DNA of 64,000 nt from an uncultured Myxococcales bacterium (lineage in GTDB: Bacteria > Myxococcota_A > Polyangia > Polyangiales > Polyangiaceae): the NCBI GenBank assembly GCA_937949945.1, contig CALFEQ010000199.1, forward strand, positions 62,001 through 126,000, in the 5' to 3' direction. The notes beneath the pieces are model-generated. The model was not told the origin of the DNA. It saw nothing but the letters and a program-made list of their open reading frames with translations, and did not search any database. The translations under genes were made by a program, and so were the position numbers. Numbering within the stretch: the first letter of the stretch is position 1; each line of letters starts with the position of its first letter. Shown in pieces: positions 44,059 through 53,768 of this stretch.

Positions 44059-46392
44059 TCAGTATTTCTGGCCCGAGCCGAGCGGGTTGTATTCGAAGGG
44101 GACGAAGCCCGTGTTCTGACGAGCGTAGAACTGCCCTCCGACGTCGATCGACTGGATGAGCGCGAGACGCTCGTCGTCCGTGAGCGTCACGCCCACGTCC
44201 TCCGGGTGCAGCGTCGAGTGGCCCCAGGCGAACGTGCCGTCGGCCGCTCGGATGTTGAGCTTGCGGATGAGGGCCGACTGGCGCGCGTTGTTCGGGATGG
44301 CCCACATGGGCGGCACGTCGCCCGTGATCTGGGCGTTGCCCATCCCCATCTCCATCGCCGCCGGGAAGAAGAGCGAGACGTAGCTCTTCGGGTAGCTCGC
44401 GGCCTTGTTGTCGTAGACCACCTCGATCTCGTCCGACGACAGGTCGAGGTACGGGATCGTGAAGGTGTGCGCCGTGCCCGATCCCGGCGCGGTCATCGTC
44501 ATCTGGTACGTGCGTCCCGCGAACGGATCGTTCGGCCCGCCCGAGTGACACTGGACGCACTTTTCGTCGAGGATCTTCTGGATGACGATCTTCGGCTGCG
44601 TCGTGAGCTGGTAGTCGGGCTTGAGCGCCCACGGCAGCTCGCGGCGCTCCATGACCGGCGCGAGGAACTGCTGCACCGCCTGCTCGGCCGCGGTCGGGTT
44701 CTGCCCGCGCGCCGGAGCGCCGACGCCGGCGCGCTGCTCGTGGCAGCCGATGCAGCGACGGTCCTCGCCGGGCATGCCCTGGATCCAGAGCCGCTGGTTG
44801 CGGATCGAGAGACCGTACTTGTCGATCGGCTGGAGGTGCACCGGAATGTACGGCGGGATCTCCGCGAGCCAGCTCCCGTCGGGCCGAATGTCCGCCTCGC
44901 CGAGGATCGCCGCGCCTTCGTCCATGGTCAGGCCGAACATCGTCACGCCCTTCGCGGCCTCGCTCGAGAACCCCTCGATGATGCGGACCTTGACCGCGTG
45001 CGCGAGCGCCTCCGAGAGAGGCACGCCGTCGTCACCGAACTGCGCGCCTTTGACGATCTCGTTCAGGCTCGTCTTCTTGATGTCGACCGATCCGATGCGA
45101 ACGGGCTTCGTGGGATCGATGGTCGAGGCGACCGTGTCGCCGATGACGGGTGGCTCTCGCCGCGGCACGACCGGCAGCGCGTTGAGGTCCCACGTGTTGC
45201 GGTCGTTGTAGACGAGCTGGTTGCGCTTCGTGACCGGGTCGAAGATGTAGATGCCGAAGTCCGGCGGCGTGACCGACTGCTCCGACAGATCGTTGACGGG
45301 GCCGCTCGCCCACGAGACGAGGATGCGGCCGTCGGGGAGCACGGAGGGCTCGCGGTAGCGACCCACCGGGGACGGCGCCTCGGTGGTCGGGACGTCCGGC
45401 GTGAGGATCTCGTAGCGGACGTTCTCCTCGTCGAAGCAGAGCCGGCCGCCCTTGTCGAGGATCTTGGGATCCATGCAGACGGGATCGCTCTGATCGCGCG
45501 CGTCGATCTTCACGAGGGCGCCCGCGTGGATCGTGCGTTCGCGCGACGTGGCGATGCCGATCATCACGTTGGGCTCGAGCTCGCGCACGCTGAAGAGCGA
45601 GTTCGACGGCTTCGCGTGCTGGCCGGCGAGGCCGAGCATCTGCGTCCCGTCGGGGTTGGCGACGAAGAGCTTCACGTCGTTGACGGGGCCGAGGTGCTCC
45701 CAACGGGAGTAGCCGATCCTGCCGTCGAAGCGGATCCACGGCGCGACCGTGTGCGAGAGGTTCTGCGAGGCGAGGCGGCGGTCGGCGTCGCCGCCGTCGA
45801 CCGAGATCGTCGCGAGCTGCGTGACGCCGCGGCCGTGGTTGTACTCGTCGTGCCGCGCCCCCATCTCCGTGTACATCTCGTTCGTCACGAACGCGATGCG
45901 GCCGCCAGGGATGTAGATGGGGTTGATGTCGTCGTGGGGACCGCCCGTGAGCTGATGGATCTCGAACTTGCCGTCGGGGCCCTCGGGGAGCTGCGCCGTG
46001 TAGATGTGATAGTGGTCGTCGGGGTCTCGCTTCATCGAGAAGACGACCTGCTTGGCGTCGAACGAGACGTCTGCGCCGTTGAAGTCGGCGTTCGGGAAGT
46101 CCGCCGTGATCACCTTGAGCACGCCGTCGGGGCGCGGCGGCGTCAGCATCACGAGCTGTCCGCCCGGCACGTAGCGCTCGTAGTCGAGCACCAGTCCGTT
46201 GCCGCCCGCCACGTCGACGGTGACGCTTTGGCCGTTCACCGTCGTGTGCTGGCGCTTGATGAAGATGATCGCTCCGACACCGGCGGCGGTGTCGGTCGAT
46301 TCCTCGGAGCCACAACCAGCGGTGAAGGCGTGGCCGATGGGGAAGAGCCCGGCGGCGAGTGCGAACGCCGTGATGCGCGAGAAGTGTCTCAT
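44059..46392 (-). CDS. HzsA-related lipoprotein with two c-type-heme motifs
   Basis: 777 residues from ATG 46392. Signal sequence with AGC at about Cys27. N-terminal two thirds contain PD40-type blades and GYSRWEHLGPVNDVKLF, a stretch characteristic of HzsA-related proteins (tyrosine/tryptophan/His). Two classical heme motifs follow: CIGCH at about 545-549 and CVQCH at about 611-615. The C-terminal part (about 620-777) looks like a further cytochrome c-like fold with several Met. HzsA catalyses hydrazine formation in anammox bacteria; this relative lacks the partners and most likely only keeps the scaffold. First gene of a two-gene operon with the HEAT-repeat protein. Confidence 0.8.
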   Translation of the reverse strand: MRHFSRITAFALAAGLFPIGHAFTAGCGSEESTDTAAGVGAIIFIKRQHTTVNGQSVTVDVAGGNGLVLDYERYVPGGQLVMLTPPRPDGVLKVITADFPNADFNGADVSFDAKQVVFSMKRDPDDHYHIYTAQLPEGPDGKFEIHQLTGGPHDDINPIYIPGGRIAFVTNEMYTEMGARHDEYNHGRGVTQLATISVDGGDADRRLASQNLSHTVAPWIRFDGRIGYSRWEHLGPVNDVKLFVANPDGTQMLGLAGQHAKPSNSLFSVRELEPNVMIGIATSRERTIHAGALVKIDARDQSDPVCMDPKILDKGGRLCFDEENVRYEILTPDVPTTEAPSPVGRYREPSVLPDGRILVSWASGPVNDLSEQSVTPPDFGIYIFDPVTKRNQLVYNDRNTWDLNALPVVPRREPPVIGDTVASTIDPTKPVRIGSVDIKKTSLNEIVKGAQFGDDGVPLSEALAHAVKVRIIEGFSSEAAKGVTMFGLTMDEGAAILGEADIRPDGSWLAEIPPYIPVHLQPIDKYGLSIRNQRLWIQGMPGEDRRCIGCHEQRAGVGAPARGQNPTAAEQAVQQFLAPVMERRELPWALKPDYQLTTQPKIVIQKILDEKCVQCHSGGPNDPFAGRTYQMTMTAPGSGTAHTFTIPYLDLSSDEIEVVYDNKAASYPKSYVSLFFPAAMEMGMGNAQITGDVPPMWAIPNNARQSALIRKLNIRAADGTFAWGHSTLHPEDVGVTLTDDERLALIQSIDVGGQFYARQNTGFVPFEYNPLGSGQKY

Positions 46393-46648
46393 GGGCCTCG
46401 CGCGATGAGAGCAGGAGTCGCGCCAGCGTTGAAGACCTGCCGTTTTCCCTCGTTTTCGAGCTCTTTCCGATCCGACGAGACGCTTTCGAGATGGCGGTAA
46501 GGGCCGCGAGGCCCCGCCGCGCGTGGGCAATGGCCCCCAGAAGGCACGTGGACGTCGAGCGTGACGCCGTGCTGGGGGCGCGGGGGGTCGTGTAGTTCCG
46601 AGTCGTCGAGCGCGCGCCACGCTCACGCACGCCCCACGCACTCATCGA

Positions 46649-47222
46649 ATGCCGACGATCCACGTGGACGGCAAGATCGTCTACGCGAACCGTGCGTTCG
46701 TGAGGACGCTGGGATGCGACGCTCTCGACGAGATCGTCGGCAAGCCGCTCGTCGACTTCGTCGATCCCCGAGCGCGCGCTCCCGGATCGCCGAGTCGGGG
46801 CCGCCCGCTCAGGGCGCCGTCGAGGCGTTGAAGGTTGCCCTCGAGGGAGTCGACCGGATCCGGTTCATCGTACGCGAGCTGCTCTCGCTGTCGCGCGGAG
46901 ATGCCGGTGGCTTCGGGCCGGCGGACGTGCGCGAGGTGATCGAATCGACGCTGTCGCTCGCGCGCGTCTCGCAGATCGTCGTCGACCTGGTGCTCAACGC
47001 CATCGAGGCGATGGAGTCTTCCGACCGTTCTACACGACGAAGCCCCTGGGCAGAGGAACGGGCCTGGGTCTCGCGATCACGCAGCGTCTCGTGCACGAGC
47101 TCGACGGCGAGATCACGGTGACGTCGTCGCCGGGGCGTGGCTCCACGTTCCACGTGACGCTGCCGGCCGCGCGGGAGAAGGAGGAGGAGCCGTTCTCGAC
47201 GACGGAGGCGCGATCGGCGTGA
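46649..47222 (+). pseudogene. decayed PAS-domain histidine kinase
   Basis: Three pieces in three reading frames. 46649-46770: start of a PAS domain (VDGKIVYANRAFVRTLGCDAL...IVGKPLVDFVDP). About 46770-47020, shifted by one base: the end of a dimerisation helix (ALEGVDRIRFIVRELLSLSRGD) and an N-box (QIVVDLVLNAIEAM). From 47028, another frame: PFYTTKPLGRGTGLGLAI and GEITVTSSPGRGSTFHVTLP, the G2 box and end of the ATPase domain, stopping at 47222. Missing are the rest of PAS, the H-box with its His, and the G1/D box. Several deletions besides frameshifts, so a real pseudogene and not a sequencing error. Confidence 0.8.
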
Positions 47223-47240
47223 CGCCGTCCGGAGCGCGCG

Positions 47241-48173
47241 TCATTCGTAGGCCGCACAGCAACGGATGCCGAAGTCGTCGGTCCTCAGATCACGCCTGTC
47301 TCCGCGGCCGACGCCGATGCACGAGCTGTACGTCGTCTCCGGATGGGCCCACGAGCCGCCGCGGACCTTGCAGAGGTCGTCCCCGCCATCGTTGCCGGAG
47401 CACGAGTCTTCGAACTCGAATGCGCTGCCGACCATGTCCCAGACGCCTTCGTAACCTCCGACGCAGCCGGGTCGCGAGCCGGCGTCACCCACGCCTTGCT
47501 GATTCGCCTTGCTGTCGAGGCATGCGCCGGCATCGTAGGCGTCGCCGTACGGGAACTTGCGCGTCCCCGCCTTCGAGCACGCGCGGTACCACTCGTCTCG
47601 GTTCGGGTCCGTGTCCGCGTCTCCGTCCCACGGGATCGGACCGCCGTCGATCGCGCCGCAGAGCCGTTTGCCTGCCCACGCGCAGTACGCGTAGGCGTCG
47701 CACCAGTCGACGCAGACGACGGGGAGGTTCGGGTTGGTGCTCGGGTCCCATCGGCAGAGGGCCAGCGGTTTCGCCGGCACGAAGCTCGTCTTCCACGCGC
47801 ACACGCCGCTCTCCGGAAGGAACGCGAAGCCGGCATCGGCCGCGAGGAACGCTGCGTACTGCTCTTGCGTCACCTCGGTGGAGTCGATGCAGTACGTCTC
47901 GTCGATGACGACCATCTCCGGCCCACGACCCGACGGGCACGTCTTTCTCGCGTCGACACCGGCGTCGTCTGCGAACGCGTCCTGCTGCGACGAATCCGTG
48001 TCCGCGATCACGTCGGGGCCGCCGGCTTCGACGTCGACGGCGAGCGTGTACTCGTCGTCGAGCCCGGCGATGGCGTTGCACGCGGCGAGCGCGAGCAACG
48101 CGAGAGCGGAGACGGTCGCGGCGCGGCGCGTCCTCGCGTCGATCCGGGCGGCCATGCCGCGGCGGCGCTGCAT
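47241..48173 (-). CDS. FGE/SUMF1-like lipoprotein, active-site cysteine pair incomplete
   Basis: 310 residues, lipobox LALAAC (Cys32). From about residue 85 a formylglycine-generating-enzyme (SUMF1) fold: MVVIDETYCIDSTEVTQEQYAAFL, PVVCVDWCDAYAYCAWAGKRL, YGDAYDAGAC, GVWDMVGSAFEFEDSC and the closing KVRGGSWAH...DFGIRC. In genuine FGE the sequence after RGG-S carries two catalytic cysteines five apart; here WAHPETTYSSC has only the second. So oxidation of sulfatase cysteines is unlikely; the fold is often reused for sugar binding or structural roles. Twelve other cysteines suggest an extracellular disulfide-rich protein. Follows the HK pseudogene tail to tail, 18 nt apart. Confidence 0.82.
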   Translation of the reverse strand: MQRRRGMAARIDARTRRAATVSALALLALAACNAIAGLDDEYTLAVDVEAGGPDVIADTDSSQQDAFADDAGVDARKTCPSGRGPEMVVIDETYCIDSTEVTQEQYAAFLAADAGFAFLPESGVCAWKTSFVPAKPLALCRWDPSTNPNLPVVCVDWCDAYAYCAWAGKRLCGAIDGGPIPWDGDADTDPNRDEWYRACSKAGTRKFPYGDAYDAGACLDSKANQQGVGDAGSRPGCVGGYEGVWDMVGSAFEFEDSCSGNDGGDDLCKVRGGSWAHPETTYSSCIGVGRGDRRDLRTDDFGIRCCAAYE

Positions 48174-48227
48174 CTCGGTGGCGAATCGTAGCCTGGAACG
48201 TGCGCGAACGTCAGGCCCGATCGCCGG

Positions 48228-48734
48228 TCAATGGCGGAGCTCGAACGCGAGCGGCAACAGGTCGGCGAGCTGGACGACGCGCCCCGACTCCTCGCCGCTC
48301 GGGTCGAGCCCGACGAGGACGATCGGCATGTCGCGAGCGAACTCGGAGAGCACCTGGCGGCAGATGCCGCAGGGGGATCCGCCGTCTTCGGTCACCACCG
48401 CGCAAGCGATCGGATCGCGCTCGCCCGCGGCGACCATCTGCATGATCGCGCCGCGCTCTGCGCAGATCGTGGCGCCGAACGAGGCGTTCTCCACGTTGCA
48501 GCCCTCGAAGATGCGTCCGCTCTTCGTCGCGATCGCGGCTCCGACGAGGTAGCGCGAGTACGGCGCGTGCGCGCGCTCGCGGACGGCCTTCGCCCGCTGG
48601 ACGAGCTCGTCGAGCAGGGCCGCGTCCGCGGCGGGCGCCTCACGCCGGCGCGCGCTCGAGCGCGCGGGGCGCTTCGAGGTCGCCGCGCGTCTCGAGCTCG
48701 CTGCCCGAGTCGTGGCCTGCTTGCGTGCGCTCAC
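48228..48734 (-). CDS. cdd: cytidine deaminase with basic N-terminal extension
   Basis: 168 residues from GTG 48734, which overlaps the end of the nucleoside phosphorylase by 4 nt (GTGA). The last 130 residues are a tetrameric-type cytidine deaminase: YLVGAAI, GCNVENASFG, the zinc site in ICAERGAI (C-A-E type in place of H-A-E) and PCGICRQVL. It converts (deoxy)cytidine to (deoxy)uridine. The first 34 residues, rich in Arg, Ala and Ser (RAASSRRAATSKRPARSSAR), are an extra basic tail not found in typical Cdd. Last gene of a seven-gene run. Confidence 0.93.
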   Translation of the reverse strand: MSARKQATTRAASSRRAATSKRPARSSARRREAPAADAALLDELVQRAKAVRERAHAPYSRYLVGAAIATKSGRIFEGCNVENASFGATICAERGAIMQMVAAGERDPIACAVVTEDGGSPCGICRQVLSEFARDMPIVLVGLDPSGEESGRVVQLADLLPLAFELRH

Positions 48735-49597
48735 AGCTTGCCTGCCTCGATGATCCACCCGCGAAGGAGCCGCTCGAGGTCGGCGCGACGCGCTTTCGCC
48801 GTCGCCTCGACCTCGGAGTGATCGAGCTCGTGCTGCGCGACGCCTGCCGCCAGGTTCGTGATGCACGAGAGCGCGGCGACCGGGACGCGCATGTGACGGA
48901 GGGCGATGACCTCGGGCACGGTGCTCATCCCGACGGCCTGTGCGCCGAGGATGCGGAGCATCCGGATCTCCGCGGGCGTCTCGTAAGAGGGGCCGAGCAG
49001 GCCTGCGTACACGCCCTCGCGGAGCGACAGCTTCTCGGCCTCGGCGACGGCGGCGAGCTTCTTCCGCAGGACGGGATCGTACGCGTTCGTCATGTCGGGG
49101 AAGCGCGTGCCGAGCGCGTCGTCGTTCGGGCCGACGAGCGGGTGGTGGTACATCAGATTGATGTGGTCGGTGACGACCATGAAGTCGCCCGGCGCCCAAT
49201 CGGGATCGAGCCCGCCGGCCGCGTTCGTGATGAGGACGCACCGCGCGCCGAGCCGCGCCATCAAGCGCACGCCGTGCACGACCTGCCAGACGGGGTGCCC
49301 CTCGTAGAGGTGCACGCGGCCCTGCATGCAGACGACGGGGACGTCGCCGCAGAATCCGAAGCAGAGGTTGCCTGCGTGCCCGACGACGCGCGGCGGAGGA
49401 ATGTTGGGGATCTCGGTGTACGGGATCTTGTAGAGGTCGCGCAGGCTGTCCGCGAACGCTCCGAGCCCGCTGCCGAGCACGACGCCGACCCGCGGCTCCG
49501 CGATCGCCGCCTGCGGTCCTCCCAAGCTCGACAGCTTGGCGCGTACGGCCGTCAGAGACTCCTCGAGCTTGGCGGTGATGTTCGGCATCTCGCTCAT
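48731..49597 (-). CDS. punA: purine-nucleoside phosphorylase (trimeric, inosine/guanosine type)
   Basis: 288 residues. Cleaves purine nucleosides with phosphate. Motifs: VVLGSGLGAFAD (about 39-50, phosphate loop), RVVGHAGN, QGRVHLYEGH, NAAGGLD and the base/sugar site GPSYETPAEIRM with VGMSTVPEV, all typical for the trimeric PunA/DeoD2 branch. Cytoplasmic. Lies 28 nt after coaD and overlaps cdd by four bases; together the two enzymes salvage purine and pyrimidine nucleosides. Confidence 0.96.
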   Translation of the reverse strand: MSEMPNITAKLEESLTAVRAKLSSLGGPQAAIAEPRVGVVLGSGLGAFADSLRDLYKIPYTEIPNIPPPRVVGHAGNLCFGFCGDVPVVCMQGRVHLYEGHPVWQVVHGVRLMARLGARCVLITNAAGGLDPDWAPGDFMVVTDHINLMYHHPLVGPNDDALGTRFPDMTNAYDPVLRKKLAAVAEAEKLSLREGVYAGLLGPSYETPAEIRMLRILGAQAVGMSTVPEVIALRHMRVPVAALSCITNLAAGVAQHELDHSEVEATAKARRADLERLLRGWIIEAGKL

Positions 49598-49625
49598 GGG
49601 AGCGACGAAGCTATCACAGCGGGGC

Positions 49626-50120
49626 TCAGGCCTGCTTCGCAGCGAACTTCTTCTTCAGCGCCTCGCACACGACCGGCGGTGCGTAGCGCGTGACGTCGCC
49701 GCCGTGGCTCGCGATCTCGCGGACGAGCGAGGCGCTCACGAAGCCGTGGCGCGTGCGCGTCGGGAGGAAGATCGTGTCGACCTGCGGGCCGAGGTCGGCG
49801 TTCGCGTGCGCGATCTGGAGCTCGTACTCGAAGTCCGTCGTCACGCGGAGTCCGCGGACGATGACCTTCGCGCCCTTCTCGAGGCAGTAGTTGATGAGCA
49901 GGCCGTCGAAGCTGTCGACCGTGACGTTCGGCAGGTGCGACGTGATCGAGCGCAAGAGCTCGAGCCGCTCCTCGAAGGTGAACGTCGGGTGCTTGGTCGG
50001 ATGCCGGCCGATCGCGACGATCACGTTCTCGAACAGCGCCGAGGCGCGCTCGATGATGTCGAGATGCCCGAGGGTCGCCGGATCGAAGCTGCCGGCGTAG
50101 ACGGCGATGCGAGCGCTCAT
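49626..50120 (-). CDS. coaD: phosphopantetheine adenylyltransferase
   Basis: Fourth step of CoA synthesis: adds AMP from ATP to 4'-phosphopantetheine. 164 residues, family length. YAGSFDPATLGHLDII (about 8-23) has the nucleotidyl-transferase T/HxGH motif; KVIVRGLRVTTDFEYELQ is the substrate-binding region, and GFVSASLVREIA matches the usual ISSSLVKE. ATG overlaps the stop of the upstream protease-like gene by 4 nt. Essential housekeeping gene embedded in an operon with thiolase and hydroxyacyl-CoA dehydrogenase, all CoA-linked. Confidence 0.97.
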   Translation of the reverse strand: MSARIAVYAGSFDPATLGHLDIIERASALFENVIVAIGRHPTKHPTFTFEERLELLRSITSHLPNVTVDSFDGLLINYCLEKGAKVIVRGLRVTTDFEYELQIAHANADLGPQVDTIFLPTRTRHGFVSASLVREIASHGGDVTRYAPPVVCEALKKKFAAKQA

Positions 50121-51685
50121 TTCGCGGCCCCTTTGCTCTCGGTCTGGCCGGGCTGCGGGGTCGTCTTCGCCGCCTCCGGCCGCGCGTTCGTGCTGGCGGG
50201 ATCCGGCTTCGGCGCCGGCGGTGCGGGCGCCTTCGGCTCCGCTCCGGGCTTCGACGGCTCCGCGGGACGAGGCTCCGCGGGTGGCGTCTCCTCGTTCGGC
50301 GCCGGCGGGGGCGGCGGCGGCTCGGCGGTGCCGTTCAGGCCGGCGGCGATGACGGGATCGAGCTCGAGCCAGAGCCACTTGCCGTTCTCGCCGAACGTGA
50401 CGCGGAAGATCGACAGGAGCCCTGCGCCGGCGACGCCGCCGAGGTCGACGTCGAACATGTTCTTGTACTCGGCGAAGCTCGCGCCCTGGACCGCGGGGAA
50501 CTGCGCGAGGTCGACGCCTCCGAGCCTGAAGAACGGCAGCGTCCCGATCTTCCAGCTCGGGGGCGCTCCAGGCTGCGGCCGGAACGTCGAGAGGTCGGCG
50601 CCCGACCGCTTGAGCAGCGCGTCGTCGAGGGCGAGCGGGTAGAACGCCGACGAGTCGACGAAGAGGAGCGCCTGGTCGTCCTCCTTCGCGGAGATGTTCG
50701 CGCGCATCATCATCGCGCCGCCGCGCGCGTAGAAGATGGGCATCTTGCTCGCCTCCGGCGGCGGGGGCGGATCGTGCTTGCGGACGACGAACTGCGAGCC
50801 GCGGCGGTCGAACGTGACGTGCATGTGCCGCAGCAGGTTCACGCCCAAGAGCGCCTTGATCGTCGCGCCGAGCTGACGCGAGATGCCGGACAGATCGTGC
50901 GTCAGGGCGGGGACGTCCTTGACCTCGAAGTTCTCTCCGAAGCGGAGGTTCACCCAGGCCGGCTCCTTGCGGCTGGCCGAGTCGAGCATCAGCTCGCCGA
51001 AATTCGTCGCGACGAGGGCGAGGATACGCTCGCCGTTCAGCTCGCAGTTCACGACCATCGCGGGCGAGGGCGTGTCCGCGCCGGCCATCTCCACGGCGGT
51101 GACCACCGATCCTTCGATCGCGAACGGGTGCCGCCCGTGCCCGCGCCGCGCGAGCTTCGCGATGTCGCGCGCCCACGGATCCTTCACCGCCGGATCCTTG
51201 AGCATCTCCTCGAGCTCGTCCGCCGCGCGCTCGATGTCGCCCGCGTACCAGAAGGCGCGTCCGCGGACCGACTTCGCGTCGCTGCCCTCGAGCCCCTCCG
51301 TGAGGCGGATGGCCTCCTCGAACTCGAGCCTCGCGAGGGCGATGCGTGCCCCGAGGAGGCGCGCCTCCCGATCCTGCGGCGCCGCCTTCAGCGCCCCGTC
51401 GATCGCGATGGACGCGTCTTCGGCGTCGCCGCTCCGGTAGCTCTGCATCGCCCGCGTGAACCACTTGTCCGCGAGCGCCGAGCGGGTGGGGGCGTTGGCC
51501 CCGGGCCCGTCGCCGCAAGCGACCATGCCGAGGCCGAGGCCGAGGACGACCGCCGCACATCCGCCTCGCGTCACGCCGGATCGCGCCCACGAGGGCCGGC
51601 TCGAGGTGCGCCCCACCGTGGACGTCCGACCGGCGGGCGGTGACGTAGGCTCGCTGAGGATCTTTCGGTGCGTTGCGAGGGGCAT
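50117..51685 (-). CDS. lipoprotein with TPR-like region and aspartic-protease-like halves
   Basis: 522 residues. ATG 51685 shares its A with the stop of the exonuclease gene (TGATG). Basic N-terminus, hydrophobic segment and lipobox MVACG (about Cys57). Residues about 70-175 form TPR-like helical pairs (WFTRAMQSYRSGDAEDASIAIDGAL). The following 290 residues look like two retropepsin-type halves: LVATNFGELMLDSAS and LLFVDSSAFYPLAL occupy the position of the D-T/S-G active-site loops, but with D-S-A and D-S-S. So protease activity is doubtful. The C-terminal 70 residues are Pro/Ala/Glu-rich (PPPPPAPNEE...). Fourth gene of the run. Confidence 0.72.
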   Translation of the reverse strand: MPLATHRKILSEPTSPPAGRTSTVGRTSSRPSWARSGVTRGGCAAVVLGLGLGMVACGDGPGANAPTRSALADKWFTRAMQSYRSGDAEDASIAIDGALKAAPQDREARLLGARIALARLEFEEAIRLTEGLEGSDAKSVRGRAFWYAGDIERAADELEEMLKDPAVKDPWARDIAKLARRGHGRHPFAIEGSVVTAVEMAGADTPSPAMVVNCELNGERILALVATNFGELMLDSASRKEPAWVNLRFGENFEVKDVPALTHDLSGISRQLGATIKALLGVNLLRHMHVTFDRRGSQFVVRKHDPPPPPEASKMPIFYARGGAMMMRANISAKEDDQALLFVDSSAFYPLALDDALLKRSGADLSTFRPQPGAPPSWKIGTLPFFRLGGVDLAQFPAVQGASFAEYKNMFDVDLGGVAGAGLLSIFRVTFGENGKWLWLELDPVIAAGLNGTAEPPPPPPAPNEETPPAEPRPAEPSKPGAEPKAPAPPAPKPDPASTNARPEAAKTTPQPGQTESKGAAK

Positions 51686-52562
51686 CACTCTGGTTCGCTC
51701 TTGGCGCTCGGGACGGTCTCGATCCGGAGGATGCGGTCGGCGCGCAGCTCGCGGCGCCCGCGTCCGGGGAGCTGATAGCCGATCACCCGTGGAGGGTCGA
51801 GCCCCAGCTCGATCCCCGTGAGGACCATGCGCATGGGCTCTGCGGGCCGCGCCCGTGGGCGGTAGACGACGGTGACCTCGCTCCTCGACTGGACCGCGTC
51901 CTTGCATTGTGCAAGGATCTGGTCGCGGACCCGCCGCTCGGCGACGCGCACCTGCCAGAGATCCCTCGGCGTCGCGGGGGTGAGCTCTCGGACACAGCGG
52001 GCGAAGACCTCGCGGAGGGCGCTCACGTCGGCGTCCGCCCGGTGGGCGCGCGCCCCGTCGAGCCCGAATTCCGCCCGTAGCGCCTCGAGCGAGTGCTTCT
52101 GCAGGCCGAACGCGCGGCGCGAGAGGTTCAGGGTGTCGAGCCAGAACGGCACCGTGAACCCTTGGCGGCCCGCCCGCCGCATCTCGGCCTCGACGAAGGC
52201 GACGTCCCAGGCGGCGCCATGCGCCACGAAGATCGCCCCGTCGAGCAGCGCGGCGACGCGATCGGCGATCTCGGCGAACGACGGGGCGTTCGCGAGCGCC
52301 GCGGCGTCGATCCCGTGGACGTGGACGTTCCCGATCGCCCCGTCGTCGGGGCGGACGAGCGAATGCAGCCGATCCTCGGGCTCGCTCCGCGGGTCCGGGC
52401 CACGGACGCGCTCGATGCACACCTCGACGACGCGGTCGCGCTTGGCGTCGAGGCCCGTCATCTCGAGATCGACGAACGCGAAGAGCGCATCCGCGAGGGG
52501 CGAGTCCCAGGGCGGACCCGCGGGAGGCCCGTTCGAAGCCCACCCCGCGCGCCCTGCGTCCT

Positions 52563-52566
<4 letters not shown>
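51685..52566 (-). CDS. DEDDh 3'-5' exonuclease with WYL-like C-terminal domain
   Basis: 293 residues from GTG 52566 (GTGA overlap with the thiolase stop). DnaQ-type exonuclease: D-x-E in FVDLEMTG (about 31-38), Asp in HGAAWDVAFVE (about 107-117), and H...D in HRADADVSAL (about 166-175). Acts on DNA or RNA 3' ends. The last 80 residues (SEVTVVYRPRARPAEPMRMVLTG, GYQLPGRGRRELRADRILRI) resemble the SH3-like WYL domain, which usually senses ligands or binds single-stranded DNA in phage defence and SOS regulators. A DnaQ-WYL pairing is not standard. Third gene of the seven-gene run. Confidence 0.85.
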
Positions 52567-53759
<1,193 letters not shown>

Positions 53760-53768
53760 GGCTCCGGC

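Noticed and set aside
39085..46392. Hydrazine synthesis (anammox) gene cluster.
   Set aside because: Only HzsA-related scaffolds are present; hzsB/C and hydrazine dehydrogenase are absent, and the rest of the window fits an ordinary chemoheterotroph.
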